Shown one piece after another: positions 8,194 through 16,946 of a stretch of DNA of 61,460 nucleotides. The notes below the pieces were generated by a model that had not been told where the DNA came from, made no database searches, and saw only the letters and a list, made by a program, of their open reading frames with translations. The stretch is taken from positions 1 to 61,460 of the forward strand of contig JACKIG010000023.1 in assembly GCA_020638595.1 (NCBI GenBank), in the 5' to 3' direction. This DNA is from Rhodospirillaceae bacterium. GTDB taxonomy: Bacteria > Pseudomonadota > Alphaproteobacteria > DSM-16000 > Inquilinaceae. A program made the translations under genes and the position numbers. The number at the start of each line of letters is the position of its first letter. Positions within the stretch are counted from its first letter, which is position 1.

Positions 8194-8997
8194 ATGGCCG
8201 ATCGGCTGTCCGACCCTGCGCGGCCGCGGGCGCTGTGCCGCCCGGTGACGGTGCCCTGGCAGCCCGATGCGGGCATCGGCGCACTCTGCCGGCTGGGGGT
8301 GATCGTCCTGGCCACCGACGAGGTCAGCGAAGCGGCCCTGCACGCGTTGGCGCCGGGAGGGGAGATCGCCTTCTATGTCACGCGCCTGCCCAACGCCAAT
8401 CCGACGACGGTGGAAAACCTGCGCCGCATGGCGCCGGGCATCACCGATGCCGTGCGGCTGATGCTGCCCGACGATCGCATCGATGCGGTGATCTTCGCCT
8501 GCACCTCCGGCGCCATGGCCATGGGCGACGACGGGGTGCGCGAGCGGGTGGCGGCCGTACGCCCGGGCGTGCCGGTCGTGACCCCCGGTGCGGCCGTGGT
8601 CGCCGCCCTGGGGGCCCTCGGCACGCCGCGCGTAGCGCTGCTGACGCCCTATATCGACGAGGTCAACGACGTCGTCCGCGACTGGCTCGCCGGACGGGGC
8701 GTGGCGGTCGTCGCGCTCACCCGCTTCGACATGCCGTCCGACAGCGACATGGCGAAGATCCCGCCGCAGGCGCTGCACGATGCCGCCATCGCGGCCGACG
8801 ATCCCGAGGCCGATGCGGTCGTCATCCTGTGCACGGCGCTCCGCGCCTGGCCGGTCATCGAAACGCTGGAAGCGCGCCTGGGCAAGCCGGTCGTCACCAG
8901 CCATCAGGCCATGCTGTGGCACGCGCTGAGCCTGACGGACACCCCGGTGCCGGCGCACGGCTTCGGCCGGCTGGCCCAACGGAAGGTAGGCCCATGA
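8194..8997 (+). CDS. eutA: EutA, aspartate/glutamate racemase-like protein of hydroxyectoine catabolism
   Basis: A 267-residue protein of the Asp/Glu racemase-maleate isomerase fold. Two cysteines in family positions, FACTSGAMAMG (Cys103) and VVILCTALRAWP (Cys213), form the expected catalytic pair. EutA, EutB and EutC are thought to convert 5-hydroxyectoine toward ectoine or a shared intermediate; the exact reaction is not settled in the literature I know. The ATG at 8194 follows the usp stop by 2 nt. The stop overlaps the eutB start (ATGA), indicating translational coupling. Confidence 0.87.
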   Translation: MADRLSDPARPRALCRPVTVPWQPDAGIGALCRLGVIVLATDEVSEAALHALAPGGEIAFYVTRLPNANPTTVENLRRMAPGITDAVRLMLPDDRIDAVIFACTSGAMAMGDDGVRERVAAVRPGVPVVTPGAAVVAALGALGTPRVALLTPYIDEVNDVVRDWLAGRGVAVVALTRFDMPSDSDMAKIPPQALHDAAIAADDPEADAVVILCTALRAWPVIETLEARLGKPVVTSHQAMLWHALSLTDTPVPAHGFGRLAQRKVGP

Positions 8998-9989
8998 CGA
9001 CGCCGCTTGTCACACTCCGGGATGTCGAGGCTGCGCAGGCCGTTATTGCGGGGCATGTCACGCGCACGCCCATCGTACCGTCGCCGTCGCTGTCGCAGCG
9101 CTGCGGCGGCGATGTCCACCTGAAGCTTGAGAGCCTGCAACCCACCGGCGCCTTCAAGCTGCGCGGGGCCACCAACCGGCTGATGGCGCTGACCGACGAG
9201 GAGCGGCGGCGCGGCGTCGTCACCATGTCCACCGGCAACCACGGGCGGGGGGTGGCATTTGCGGCCAAGCGCCTGGGGGTGCCGGCCGTGGTCTGCATGT
9301 CGAGCCTGGTGCCGCGCACCAAGGTTGACGCGATCCGCGACCTGGGCGCCGACGCCCGCATCGTCGGCGACAGCCAGGACGAAGCCGGGGTGGAGGCGGA
9401 ACGCTGCGTCGCCGAGGACGGCATGGTGATGGTGTCGCCTTTCGACGATCCCGCCGTGATCGCCGGCCAGGGCACCATCGGGCTTGAGCTGCTGGAAGAC
9501 CTGCCGGCGGTCGACCTGGTGCTGGTACCGCTGTCGGGCGGCGGGCTGATCGGCGGCATCGCCGTGGCCGTCAAGGCCCTGCGCCCCCAGGCCCGCGTCG
9601 TCGGCGTGACGATGGAACGCGGGGCGGCCATGTACGAGAGCCTGAAGGCCGGCCATCCCGTTCCGGTGAAGGAGGAGCCGACGCTGGCCGACAGCCTGGG
9701 CGGCGGTATCGGCCTGGACAACCGCTACACCTTCGCGCTGTGCCGGACACTGCTGGACGACGTCATGCTGGTGAGCGAGGAGGAGATTGCCGAGGCCATG
9801 CGCCACACCTTCTGGCAGGACCGGCTGGTGGCCGAAGGCGGGGCGGTGGTGGGGCAGGCAGCTCTGCTGACCGGCAAGGTCGCCGCGGCCGGGCAGACGG
9901 TGGCCTGCGTCCTCAGCGGCCGCAACGTCGACATGCACCAGTTCGTCGACATCGTCACACGCCCGGCATCGGGGGGAGCGCCGTCATGA
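8994..9989 (+). CDS. eutB: EutB, threonine dehydratase-like PLP enzyme
   Basis: A 331-residue fold-type II PLP enzyme. Lys55 in GAFKLRGATNR anchors PLP, STGNHGRGVAFAA binds the substrate carboxylate, and LSGGGLIGGIA binds the cofactor phosphate. In eut clusters EutB is assigned to dehydration of the hydroxyectoine-derived intermediate, working with EutC. It overlaps eutA and eutC by 4 bp on each side, so the three are translated as one unit. Confidence 0.9.
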   Translation: MTTPLVTLRDVEAAQAVIAGHVTRTPIVPSPSLSQRCGGDVHLKLESLQPTGAFKLRGATNRLMALTDEERRRGVVTMSTGNHGRGVAFAAKRLGVPAVVCMSSLVPRTKVDAIRDLGADARIVGDSQDEAGVEAERCVAEDGMVMVSPFDDPAVIAGQGTIGLELLEDLPAVDLVLVPLSGGGLIGGIAVAVKALRPQARVVGVTMERGAAMYESLKAGHPVPVKEEPTLADSLGGGIGLDNRYTFALCRTLLDDVMLVSEEEIAEAMRHTFWQDRLVAEGGAVVGQAALLTGKVAAAGQTVACVLSGRNVDMHQFVDIVTRPASGGAPS

Positions 9990-10978
9990 GCACCGTGCGC
10001 ATCCTGACGGAGACCGAACTGCGCGCCTGCGTGCGGCTGGACCTTGCCGCGGTGGACATCGTTTCCGACGCCTTCGCCGCGCTGGCCACGGGTCGGGTGG
10101 TGATGCCGCCGATCCTCAGGCTCGACGTGCCGGAGCACAATGGCGAGGTCGACGTGAAGACGGCCTATGTCCCCGGTCTTGACGGCTTTGCCATGAAGAT
10201 CAGCCCGGGCTTCTTCGACAATCCCAAGCGCGGGCTGCCCAGCACCAGTGGCCTGATGGTCGTACACAGTGCAACGACGGGAATGGTCCAGGCGGTGCTG
10301 CTGGACAACGGCTATCTGACCGACGTGCGCACCGCTGCCGCGGGGGCCGTCGCCGCCAGGCACCTGGCACCGGACGGGCCGGTGCGCGCCGGCGTGCTGG
10401 GGGCCGGCACGCAGGCGCGCCTGCAACTCGCCGCGCTGGCGCTGGTCCGGACGCTGGGGCCGGTGCTGGTCTGGTCGCGATCCCCCGCCAAGGCCGACGC
10501 GTTCGCGCACGAAATGGCAGGGCGCCTGGGTGTGCCCGTCGCCGTCGCGGCCACGCCCGAGGCGGTCGTACGCGACAGCGATGTCGTGGTCACGACGACC
10601 CCGTCGCGCGAGCCGCTGGTCCGGCCCGACTGGCTGCATCCGGGCCTGCACATCACCGCCATGGGATCGGACGCGGAACACAAGAACGAGCTGGCGCCGG
10701 GGGTGCTTGCCGCCGTGGACCGGTTCGTCTGCGACCGTAGGGCGCAGAGCGCGCGCTTGGGCGAGCTGCACCATGCCCTGGCCGCCGGTGCCTTCGGCGA
10801 GGATTTCCCCGTGGCTGAGCTGGGCGAGGTGATCGCCGGCACGGCACCGGGGCGGCGGACGGCGGACGAGACGACCGTCTGCGATCTCACCGGTACCGGG
10901 GTCCAGGATACGGCCATCGCACTGCATGCCCTGGCCTGTGCGGGGGTGGCCGCCTGCGGCACGACGATTGAAACCTGA
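9986..10978 (+). CDS. eutC: EutC, ornithine cyclodeaminase-family protein
   Basis: A 330-residue member of the ornithine cyclodeaminase/mu-crystallin family. KTAYVPGLDGFAMKI lies in the substrate half, and GVLGAGTQARLQ (near residue 140) is the Rossmann NAD(H) loop. It probably carries out an NAD-linked step in turning hydroxyectoine products into ectoine pathway intermediates together with EutB. It begins inside the eutB stop codon and is followed by eutD after 40 bp. Confidence 0.9.
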   Translation: MSTVRILTETELRACVRLDLAAVDIVSDAFAALATGRVVMPPILRLDVPEHNGEVDVKTAYVPGLDGFAMKISPGFFDNPKRGLPSTSGLMVVHSATTGMVQAVLLDNGYLTDVRTAAAGAVAARHLAPDGPVRAGVLGAGTQARLQLAALALVRTLGPVLVWSRSPAKADAFAHEMAGRLGVPVAVAATPEAVVRDSDVVVTTTPSREPLVRPDWLHPGLHITAMGSDAEHKNELAPGVLAAVDRFVCDRRAQSARLGELHHALAAGAFGEDFPVAELGEVIAGTAPGRRTADETTVCDLTGTGVQDTAIALHALACAGVAACGTTIET

Positions 10979-11018
10979 GGGGCGAAGCCCCGCGAACCTG
11001 GAAGAGGGACCTGCACCC

Positions 11019-12191
11019 ATGGGGCCGTTCGAACGCGGCGACTACCAGGATCGGCTGGCCAAGACCCGGACCCGCATGGCGGACGCGGGGCTGGAGCTGC
11101 TGCTTGTCACCGATCCGGCCAACATGCACTACCTCACCGGATATGACGGCTGGTCGTTCTATGTCCCGCAATTGGTCGCCGTCACGGTGGAGGCGGGCGA
11201 CCCGGTGTGGATCGGCCGCGGCATCGACGCCAACGGCGCCCGCGTCACCACCTTCCTCGATGACGGCGACATCTACGGGTATGACGACGACTATGTGCAG
11301 ACGCCCGACCGCCATCCGATGAACTTCGTGGCGGATGTGCTGCGCGGCCGAGGGTGGGACAGGCGCGTCATCGCCGTGGAGATGGACAGCTACTATTTCT
11401 CCGCCCGCGGCTTTGAAGCGCTGCGCCACGACCTGCCCAACGCCGCCTTCCGGGATGCGCGCGAGCTGGTGAACTGGGTCCGTGCGGTCAAGTCCGACAA
11501 GGAAATCGCGCTGATGCAGCGCGCAGGCCGCATCATGGATCGGGTGATGGACGTGGCGGTGGACGCCGTGTCGCCTGGCGTGCGGCAATGCGACGCCGTG
11601 GCGGCGATCCTGCAGGCGCAGGTCGCGGGCGTCGACGATTTCGGCGGCGACTACACGTCCATCGTGCCGATGCTGCCGACCGGCGCCGGCACCGCAACGC
11701 CGCACCTGACCTGGACGGATGAACCGTTCCGCGAGGGCGAAGCGACGATCATGGAACTCGCGGCTTGCCATCGCCGCTACCATTGCCCGCAGGCACGCAC
11801 GGTGTTCCTGGGCCGCCCGCCGCAGCGCCTGGCCGACGCGGCCGCGGCAGTCGTGGAGGGCCTGAATGCGGCACTGGACGCGGTCCGTCCGGGAGTGACC
11901 TGCGGGGAGGTGGAGGGGGCCTGGCGCAACGCCATCGCCAAGAGCGGCCTGGTCAAGGAATCGCGCATCGGCTACTCCACCGGCCTCAACTATCCGCCGG
12001 ACTGGGGCGAACACACGATGAGCCTGCGCCCCGGCGATCGATCGGTGCTGCAGGCGAACATGACCTTCCACATGATACCCGGGATCTGGCAGGACGATTG
12101 GGGGATTGAGATCAGCGAGTGCTTCCGCGTCACCGAAACCGGTGCCGAGCCCTTTGCCACGACGCCGCGGCAGCTCTTCGTCAAGGGATAA
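11019..12191 (+). CDS. eutD: Ectoine hydrolase EutD (DoeA)
   Basis: A 390-residue creatinase/aminopeptidase P-like protein: an N-terminal creatinase domain (to about residue 150, with TDPANMHYLTGYDGWSFYVP) and a C-terminal pita-bread domain (AACHRRYHCPQARTVF, STGLNYPPDWGEH). DoeA opens the ectoine ring to N-acetyl-diaminobutyrate, the substrate of DoeB. The start at 11019 is preceded by GAGGGA and matches the family. An upstream in-frame ATG would overlap eutC. It is the last gene of the rightward operon. DoeC and DoeD, which would complete the path to aspartate, are not nearby. Confidence 0.92.
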   Translation: MGPFERGDYQDRLAKTRTRMADAGLELLLVTDPANMHYLTGYDGWSFYVPQLVAVTVEAGDPVWIGRGIDANGARVTTFLDDGDIYGYDDDYVQTPDRHPMNFVADVLRGRGWDRRVIAVEMDSYYFSARGFEALRHDLPNAAFRDARELVNWVRAVKSDKEIALMQRAGRIMDRVMDVAVDAVSPGVRQCDAVAAILQAQVAGVDDFGGDYTSIVPMLPTGAGTATPHLTWTDEPFREGEATIMELAACHRRYHCPQARTVFLGRPPQRLADAAAAVVEGLNAALDAVRPGVTCGEVEGAWRNAIAKSGLVKESRIGYSTGLNYPPDWGEHTMSLRPGDRSVLQANMTFHMIPGIWQDDWGIEISECFRVTETGAEPFATTPRQLFVKG

Positions 12192-12579
12192 CCGGCAGGG
12201 GCGCCCCGCCAACTATCTATCAGCGGTTGTGTTTTCCGGCGTCGTCCGTGTGGCGGGCAGCCAGTTCATGTGCCTGCGCCCAGCCCATGCCGCGGTGCCG
12301 GCGGAGGAATATTGCGTCCTGGACGGGGAATCCATGCGTGCGTTCTTCCTGAGGTCGCATCGCGAGAGGAAATTACGAACAATCTTCGATTTTCCGTCGG
12401 AGGCACCTGAAGTCTTGGTGTAAGAGGTTTATTAACGTACGTGCAGTATTCAAGCGGATAGTCTTTGAGACGCAGTGACCGGACGCGCTTTTCGTAGTTG
12501 CAGATGGATCAAGTCAGCAGAATTGATGGTTGATTGCGCCGGATCTGTCTGGAAGCCGGGCGTTTGGAGAATCACCGCG
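12192..12579. other. Intergenic region, no confident gene
   Basis: Between eutD and the pentapeptide gene there are 388 bp with lower GC toward the right end. An open stretch ending at 12423 could encode roughly 50 residues from ATG at 12270, but it has no clear ribosome site or recognisable domain. The AT-richer part from 12365 to 12475 is the likely promoter region of the next gene. I see no terminator with a T run. Confidence 0.4.
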
Positions 12580-13938
12580 ATGGTCATGGATACGATCGTC
12601 TGGCCCGACGAAGGGGGGGACGGCCGGGGGCTGAAGGGCCGGCTGACCCAGCCGATGTTCACCGAACTGGCGCGCCTCCATTTCAACTATCTGAATGGGA
12701 AGCGGGACGCCAAGCGCCTGGTGCTGAACTTCTTCGACTGCTCTGACCTGAAGCTCGACGGGGCCGACCTGCGCGAGGCGGAGATGGTCGGGGCCAGGCT
12801 GTGCGGAAGCCAGCTTCAGGGGGCCAGGCTGTCCGGCGCCAACCTGTTCGGTGCAGACTGCACCGGCGCGAATATGCGCGACGCCGCGCTGGATCGGGCC
12901 GATCTGCGGGGGGCGATTCTGTCCAACGCAGTGCTGAGCGGCGCGGACCTGCGTCGCGCCGATATCCGCAACGGCTTCATTCTGCATCAGGACGAAGATG
13001 GCAACCTGATCCCGATGCGCGAGGCGGACTCCGTCATCGACGGGGCCAATCTGGATCGGGCGAAGATGACGGGGGCCCGCATCGGACGGATCTTCGGGCA
13101 CCGCACCAGCATGCTCAACGCCGACCTGACGAACGCGAACCTCGCCAATGCCGACCTTTCGGACAGCGACATGCGCGGGGCCATCTTCGCGGGCGCGGAC
13201 CTGACCAACACCTGCTTGCGGGGATGCGTGCTGCACGGTGCGGTCCTGGCCGGCGCGCTGCTGGACAACACCGATCTGGAAGGGGCCGACCTGACCGCAT
13301 CGCAGTACGGCTATATCGACATGCTGAAATGCGACCTGTCCCGGGCGATCACGTCGATCGAACTGGACAGCCTGGACAAGTCGGTGGCCGAGCTTCTGCG
13401 CGACCATATGCTCTGGGTGCGCAGTCTCGGCCGCGAAGGCCACCAGGCTGACCTGAGCCGGGTGGATCTGCGCAAGGCGGACCTGACCGGCTTCGATCTC
13501 TCGGCAGCCAACCTGACGCTGACCAACATGTCCTACGCCAACCTGGCCGGCACCCAGTTCCGCGCGGCCAATCTGTCGCAGCTGATGGCGATGCACGCCG
13601 ACATGACCGATGCCGATCTGCGCGGCGCCCGGCTGGACCGTGCCAATCTGGTGGGCTGCACCATGGCGCATGTTCGCCTGTCGCCGTTGGTGCTGACCGG
13701 GACCAGCGGCCGGCAGGCCCATGCGTCGTTGCGCAATGCCCGGCTGGAAGACGTCAAGCTGACCGGGGCGGATCTGACGGGTGCCGATCTGTCGGGATCG
13801 CGACTGACCAGGGCCGATCTACGGCAGGCCAACCTGAAGGGGGCCTTGTTGCTGGATTGCGATCTGACGGGTGCCGATCTGCGCGGTGCCGACATCGCGG
13901 GCGCCGATCTGCGGGGCGCCGCGGGCGTCCGTCTCTGA
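12580..13938 (+). CDS. Pentapeptide-repeat protein
   Basis: A 452-residue protein made largely of A(D/N)LXX repeats (for example GADLREAEMVGARL, GANLFGADCTGAN, TGADLTGADLSGSRL), which fold into a right-handed beta helix. The repeats run from about residue 60 to the C-terminus, broken near residue 260-300 by a non-repeat segment with an LDKSVAELLRDHMLWVRSLGR helix. The N-terminal 50 residues are unrelated, with a FTELARLHFNYLNGKRDA motif that may be a separate functional region. No signal peptide, so cytoplasmic. The ATG at 12580 has GGAG 10 nt upstream. Function unknown; related proteins act in stress or as DNA mimics, but nothing here proves that. Confidence 0.85.
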   Translation: MVMDTIVWPDEGGDGRGLKGRLTQPMFTELARLHFNYLNGKRDAKRLVLNFFDCSDLKLDGADLREAEMVGARLCGSQLQGARLSGANLFGADCTGANMRDAALDRADLRGAILSNAVLSGADLRRADIRNGFILHQDEDGNLIPMREADSVIDGANLDRAKMTGARIGRIFGHRTSMLNADLTNANLANADLSDSDMRGAIFAGADLTNTCLRGCVLHGAVLAGALLDNTDLEGADLTASQYGYIDMLKCDLSRAITSIELDSLDKSVAELLRDHMLWVRSLGREGHQADLSRVDLRKADLTGFDLSAANLTLTNMSYANLAGTQFRAANLSQLMAMHADMTDADLRGARLDRANLVGCTMAHVRLSPLVLTGTSGRQAHASLRNARLEDVKLTGADLTGADLSGSRLTRADLRQANLKGALLLDCDLTGADLRGADIAGADLRGAAGVRL

Positions 13939-14102
13939 GGACCGTGGACCTTCAAGAGATCCGCCCACGGGCAGGCCGAGCGCTGCCCGGTTGTTCCGCC
14001 CGGAGAAAATGCACTTCGGGGGGTTGAAATCTCCGAACACGAGTCGGACTTGAACAAATGGAGGACCGACTTGCACCAACGACCAGGAATGGGAGAAGGA
14101 TG

Positions 14103-14261
14103 ATGTTCGGACTGTTCAAGAAGAGCGATAAGCCCAAGGTTGATGCCGCCGAAATGGAACGTCGTGAACGCGAAGAGCGGCGCCTGCAACGGGCCGAGGA
14201 GCTGCGCCAGACGCTGGAAGCCGAAAATGCGGCGGACGAGGGCAAACGCACGCCCGACTAG
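14103..14261 (+). CDS. Small charged protein, predicted coiled coil
   Basis: A 52-residue protein beginning MFGLFKKSDKPKVD. It has a short amphipathic N-terminus followed by a helix very rich in Glu and Arg (MERREREERRLQRAEELRQ). GGGAGAAGG lies just upstream; an adjacent ATG at 14100 is an alternative start. It stands alone between the pentapeptide gene and the convergent YqjE-like gene. The N-terminus could bind membrane, as in other short FGxFK-starting proteins. Function is not recognised. Confidence 0.6.
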   Translation: MFGLFKKSDKPKVDAAEMERREREERRLQRAEELRQTLEAENAADEGKRTPD

Positions 14262-14335
14262 GGCAAGATGACAGCAGGATGAATCGGCCTGATGTCTGAA
14301 TCTTGCTCTCATTCAAAGAGTTGGAGACTGATTCA

Positions 14336-14362
14336 GCGATGATGTCGATCCGACATCATCGC
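14336..14362. promoter_or_regulatory. Long perfect dyad (possible operator)
   Basis: A perfect inverted repeat with 12-nt arms (GCGATGATGTCG and its complement) around the trinucleotide ATC. An outer pair, CTGATG near 14290 and CATCAG from 14362, extends the symmetry. It lies in the 211-bp gap between two convergent genes, so it is not obviously at a promoter. No T run follows, so it is not a standard terminator. It could be a protein site or part of a dispersed repeat. Confidence 0.45.
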
Positions 14363-14472
14363 ATCAGGCTTTAGGTCCTTTCCTCAACACCTGCGTACCG
14401 ACAAAGCACCCGCCCATGGATGCGCCGATGGGGGGGAGTGGCCATGCCGGTGCGTTCCGGGGCCGGGGCGGC

Positions 14473-14931
14473 TCAGTCCTTGCGCTTGCCCAGGAACGCC
14501 GCCGCGACGCCGGCGGCCAGGGCGATCAACGGAATGACGGGGACGCCCCCGCCCTGGCTGCTGCCCAGGCCGGCGAGGGTGCGCAGGATCTGCATATCGC
14601 TTTGCAGGGCGCGCCGCGCCATCAGGTGCTCAAGGCGCCGCCGCCGTCGCTGCATGCCGACGATGATCATCGCAACCAGCACCACCACCAGCCCGACGCC
14701 CATCAACCCGCATCCGACGATCAGCCCCGCCTCAAGCGGGCCATGGGTCGCAACCAGCGCCCCATAGGCACCGAAAGCGGCGATCAGCAGGCCTATCAGG
14801 GCAAGTGCGAGGGCAATGCCGCCGACAACCGCCAGCAGAACGAGCTCGCGCAGCGAGCTTCGGAATCGATGAACCTCCGAGCCCGCCGCGCGCAACGCAT
14901 GATCGGCGATCGTGCGCGTAGGGTCGGTCAT
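14473..14931 (-). CDS. YqjE-like putative membrane protein (phage holin superfamily III type)
   Basis: A 152-residue protein with two adjacent transmembrane segments (about residues 30-52 and 65-90, rich in Ala, Leu, Gly and Val), a strongly basic QRRRRRLEH stretch after them, and a third hydrophobic segment close to the C-terminus ending GKRKD. The arrangement matches YqjE, which is regularly encoded after YqjD/DUF883 genes. Its start overlaps the stop of the DUF883 gene by 4 bp, so the two are coupled and share the EcfG-type promoter at 15270-15294. Role unknown; probably inner membrane and stress-linked. Confidence 0.72.
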   Translation of the reverse strand: MTDPTRTIADHALRAAGSEVHRFRSSLRELVLLAVVGGIALALALIGLLIAAFGAYGALVATHGPLEAGLIVGCGLMGVGLVVVLVAMIIVGMQRRRRRLEHLMARRALQSDMQILRTLAGLGSSQGGGVPVIPLIALAAGVAAAFLGKRKD

Positions 14932-15221
14932 CGGCGCAGCCAGCGGCCCAGCACCAATCCCAATGCGAACGCCACCCCGACGGTTGCGACGGGGTGCTCT
15001 TTCCATTGCGTGTCGATCTGCACCATGGCGTCCTTGGCCGTCTTGCTCAGCCGTTCGCCGGCCTCTTCCGCGGCTTGCTGGGCTCGATCCACGCCCTTGG
15101 CCGCATAGCTCTTGGTCAGGCCGGTCAACTGCTGACCCAGCGATTTCAGGTCGTCGCGCATCAGTTCGAAATCGGCCCGCAGGTCGCTCAGCTTTGCGTC
15201 CACGTCGGATCCAGTCGCCAT
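14928..15221 (-). CDS. DUF883 family (YqjD/ElaB-like) membrane-anchored protein
   Basis: A 97-residue protein with a long amphipathic helical N-terminal part (DLRADFELMRDDLKSLGQQL), a QWKEHPVATVGVAFALG motif and one C-terminal membrane anchor ending GRWLRR, all DUF883 hallmarks. The E. coli members ElaB/YqjD are stationary-phase inner-membrane proteins that bind ribosomes. Start 15221 is chosen over an ATG six codons upstream because it fits the family. A perfect GGAAC-N16-CGTT promoter lies 49 bp upstream, so expression should depend on the general stress sigma factor. Confidence 0.85.
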   Translation of the reverse strand: MATGSDVDAKLSDLRADFELMRDDLKSLGQQLTGLTKSYAAKGVDRAQQAAEEAGERLSKTAKDAMVQIDTQWKEHPVATVGVAFALGLVLGRWLRR

Positions 15222-15269
15222 GATCGTCACACTCCTCATCCGCCAGAATTGGGTCGTTGCGGGTCAGTC

Positions 15270-15294
15270 AACGTCCGAAGACACATATGGTTCC
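15270..15294 (-). promoter_or_regulatory. EcfG-type promoter of the DUF883-YqjE operon
   Basis: On the reverse strand GGAAC (15290-15294) and CGTT (15270-15273) are separated by exactly 16 nt, the consensus for alphaproteobacterial EcfG sigma factors. It reads toward the DUF883 start about 50 bp away. Confidence 0.85.
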
Positions 15295-15367
15295 CGCGCG
15301 CAGCCGGCGGGCGCGCGGCCCTGCCGTCCGCCCTTGTGCGATCGTGCGGCGGCGCGTCCCGGACCGG

Positions 15368-15628
15368 TCAGCCTTGGCCGCTGCCGTTGCCGTTGGCCGG
15401 CTTCGCGAGGCGCGCGACGATCTGCTTCAGCCGGTCGGGCACATCCTCGTCCAGGATCTCGTCGAACGCATCATGCAGCAGGCGCTTCACTTCGGCATCC
15501 TCATGCGTCTCGCGCTCGTCGGGATCGGGCCGGCTTTCCTGCTTTGGCACGCCATGATCCTCCCGCTCGTCCGCTGCGTGTGCCTCGTCCGAAGTCCGCT
15601 TTCGGGCCTTGTCGTTTCCTCCTCCCAT
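15368..15628 (-). CDS. nepR: NepR-like anti-sigma factor
   Basis: An 86-residue acidic protein whose second half, KRLLHDAFDEILDEDVPDRL followed by KQIVARLA, fits the two-helix NepR pattern (L..Y.E...E.VP.R...L...L). NepR holds EcfG inactive until phosphorylated PhyR binds it. The N-terminal 45 residues are hydrophilic and variable, as in other NepRs. GGAGGAGG overlaps the first codons, so a downstream GTG (codon 27, with its own GGAG) could be the true start. No canonical EcfG promoter is seen before it. It lies within 3 kb of phyR and the kinase but is not adjacent to ecfG, which is uncommon. Confidence 0.72.
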   Translation of the reverse strand: MGGGNDKARKRTSDEAHAADEREDHGVPKQESRPDPDERETHEDAEVKRLLHDAFDEILDEDVPDRLKQIVARLAKPANGNGSGQG

Positions 15629-15778
15629 GCAAAAACGCTTCCCCTCGCGTTACGAAGTTGAACCGCATGCTCCGCGGCATGCAGGAGCGGCTTGGCAAGA
15701 TAATGGCCCGATGGCGGCCTTGGTTCCATGGGGTACGGAAGTCATCGTCGACCGGGATCGTCCGGATCCATCGTAGTA

Positions 15779-16831
15779 TTATCCCAGCGCTGTTGACCAG
15801 CGCCGCAACTCTTCCACTTCCTCGCTCAACACGCGGACCGCCGCCAGGATTGGCACGGCGAGAAGGACGCCCACAAGCCCCCAGACCCAGCCCCAGAAGA
15901 GGACCGACAACACCACCAGCAAAGGGTTGAGGGTCAGCCGATGGCTCAGGACCATGGGTGTGACGAACTGTCCTTCGATCGCGTTCAGGGCGAAGTGGAT
16001 CAACGGGGGGGCCAGGATCTGACCCCAGCCATAGAAGCTGAGGAGCGAAATGAGGCCGATGACACCCGTCGTCGCAGCCGGGCCGATATAGGGGATGAAG
16101 TTCAGCACGGCCGCCATGAAGCCCCACAACGCCGGCTCGGGCATGCCCAGGGCGGCCATGGCACCCGCCGTCACCAGACCGAGTCCGATATTGATGATCG
16201 TTACCGTCTGATAGTACTGGCCGACCGACGAGGCGACGCGGCCCAGGGCCGTTCGCACCCGGTCCCGCCGCTCTTCATCCCGCACAGCGGCCACGAGCCC
16301 GTCGATGAGCTGCGGTCCGAACGCGAGCACGAAGAAACAGAGGATCAGGGTCATCAGCGCCTGGAACAGGATCAGCGGCGCGTTGGCAACGAAGGTCAGG
16401 TCGACGGGCTGTTCCTGTTCGACGACGACGACGGGTTCCCCGTCGGTCTGGTCATCGGCGCCCATATTGGCGATCTGGGACGTCATCTCCCGGGCGGCCT
16501 GAATGGAATCGAACAGGCCATCCAGCTTCAGCTCGATCTGCCGCACGAAGAACGGCAGCCGGTTCATCCATACCTCCGCCGGCGGGGCCAGCGTCGTGAT
16601 GGCGATCGCGATGGCCGCCAGGGCCATCACGACCGACGTGGCCGCGGCAAGCGTCTTGGGGCACCCCGTGCGGCGGATCAGCCTGACCAGCGGATACAGG
16701 ATGACGGCGAACAGCACCGCCAGGGCGATCGGCGCGAAGAACGACTTGCCGATATGGAGGGCCGCGAGAACCGCCAGCGCGAACAAGCCTGTCGTACTGA
16801 CGCGAAGCAACATGGATTTTCCCCGGGTCAT
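15779..16831 (-). CDS. AI-2E family (PerM-like) membrane transporter
   Basis: A 350-residue polytopic protein with an N-terminal pair of membrane segments, a soluble loop (about residues 85-150 with an acidic GADDQTDGEP stretch) and a cluster of C-terminal segments containing FIPYIGPAATTGVIGLISLL and NAIEGQFVTPMVLSHRL, signatures of the AI-2E/PerM family. Members export small molecules or act as Na+/H+ antiporters; substrate unknown here. The start is placed at 16831 (GGAAGG upstream); open sequence further upstream overlaps the kinase promoter and looks non-coding. It is divergent from the kinase gene with a 214-bp gap. Confidence 0.85.
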   Translation of the reverse strand: MTRGKSMLLRVSTTGLFALAVLAALHIGKSFFAPIALAVLFAVILYPLVRLIRRTGCPKTLAAATSVVMALAAIAIAITTLAPPAEVWMNRLPFFVRQIELKLDGLFDSIQAAREMTSQIANMGADDQTDGEPVVVVEQEQPVDLTFVANAPLILFQALMTLILCFFVLAFGPQLIDGLVAAVRDEERRDRVRTALGRVASSVGQYYQTVTIINIGLGLVTAGAMAALGMPEPALWGFMAAVLNFIPYIGPAATTGVIGLISLLSFYGWGQILAPPLIHFALNAIEGQFVTPMVLSHRLTLNPLLVVLSVLFWGWVWGLVGVLLAVPILAAVRVLSEEVEELRRWSTALG

Positions 16832-16946
16832 GGCGATGCTGATATCCTTCCGCGTCCCCGTCCTGGTCGCGGCGCCAGACGACAGGGGTACGAGCGTTTC
16901 GACGAGCCACCACATTGTCGCAGCAGGCCGAACCGGCGCAATGGCC

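Noticed and set aside
12270..12423. Possible small gene between eutD and the pentapeptide protein
   Set aside because: No ribosome site, no recognisable domain, and the codon pattern is not clearly coding. It is mentioned only as part of the intergenic region.
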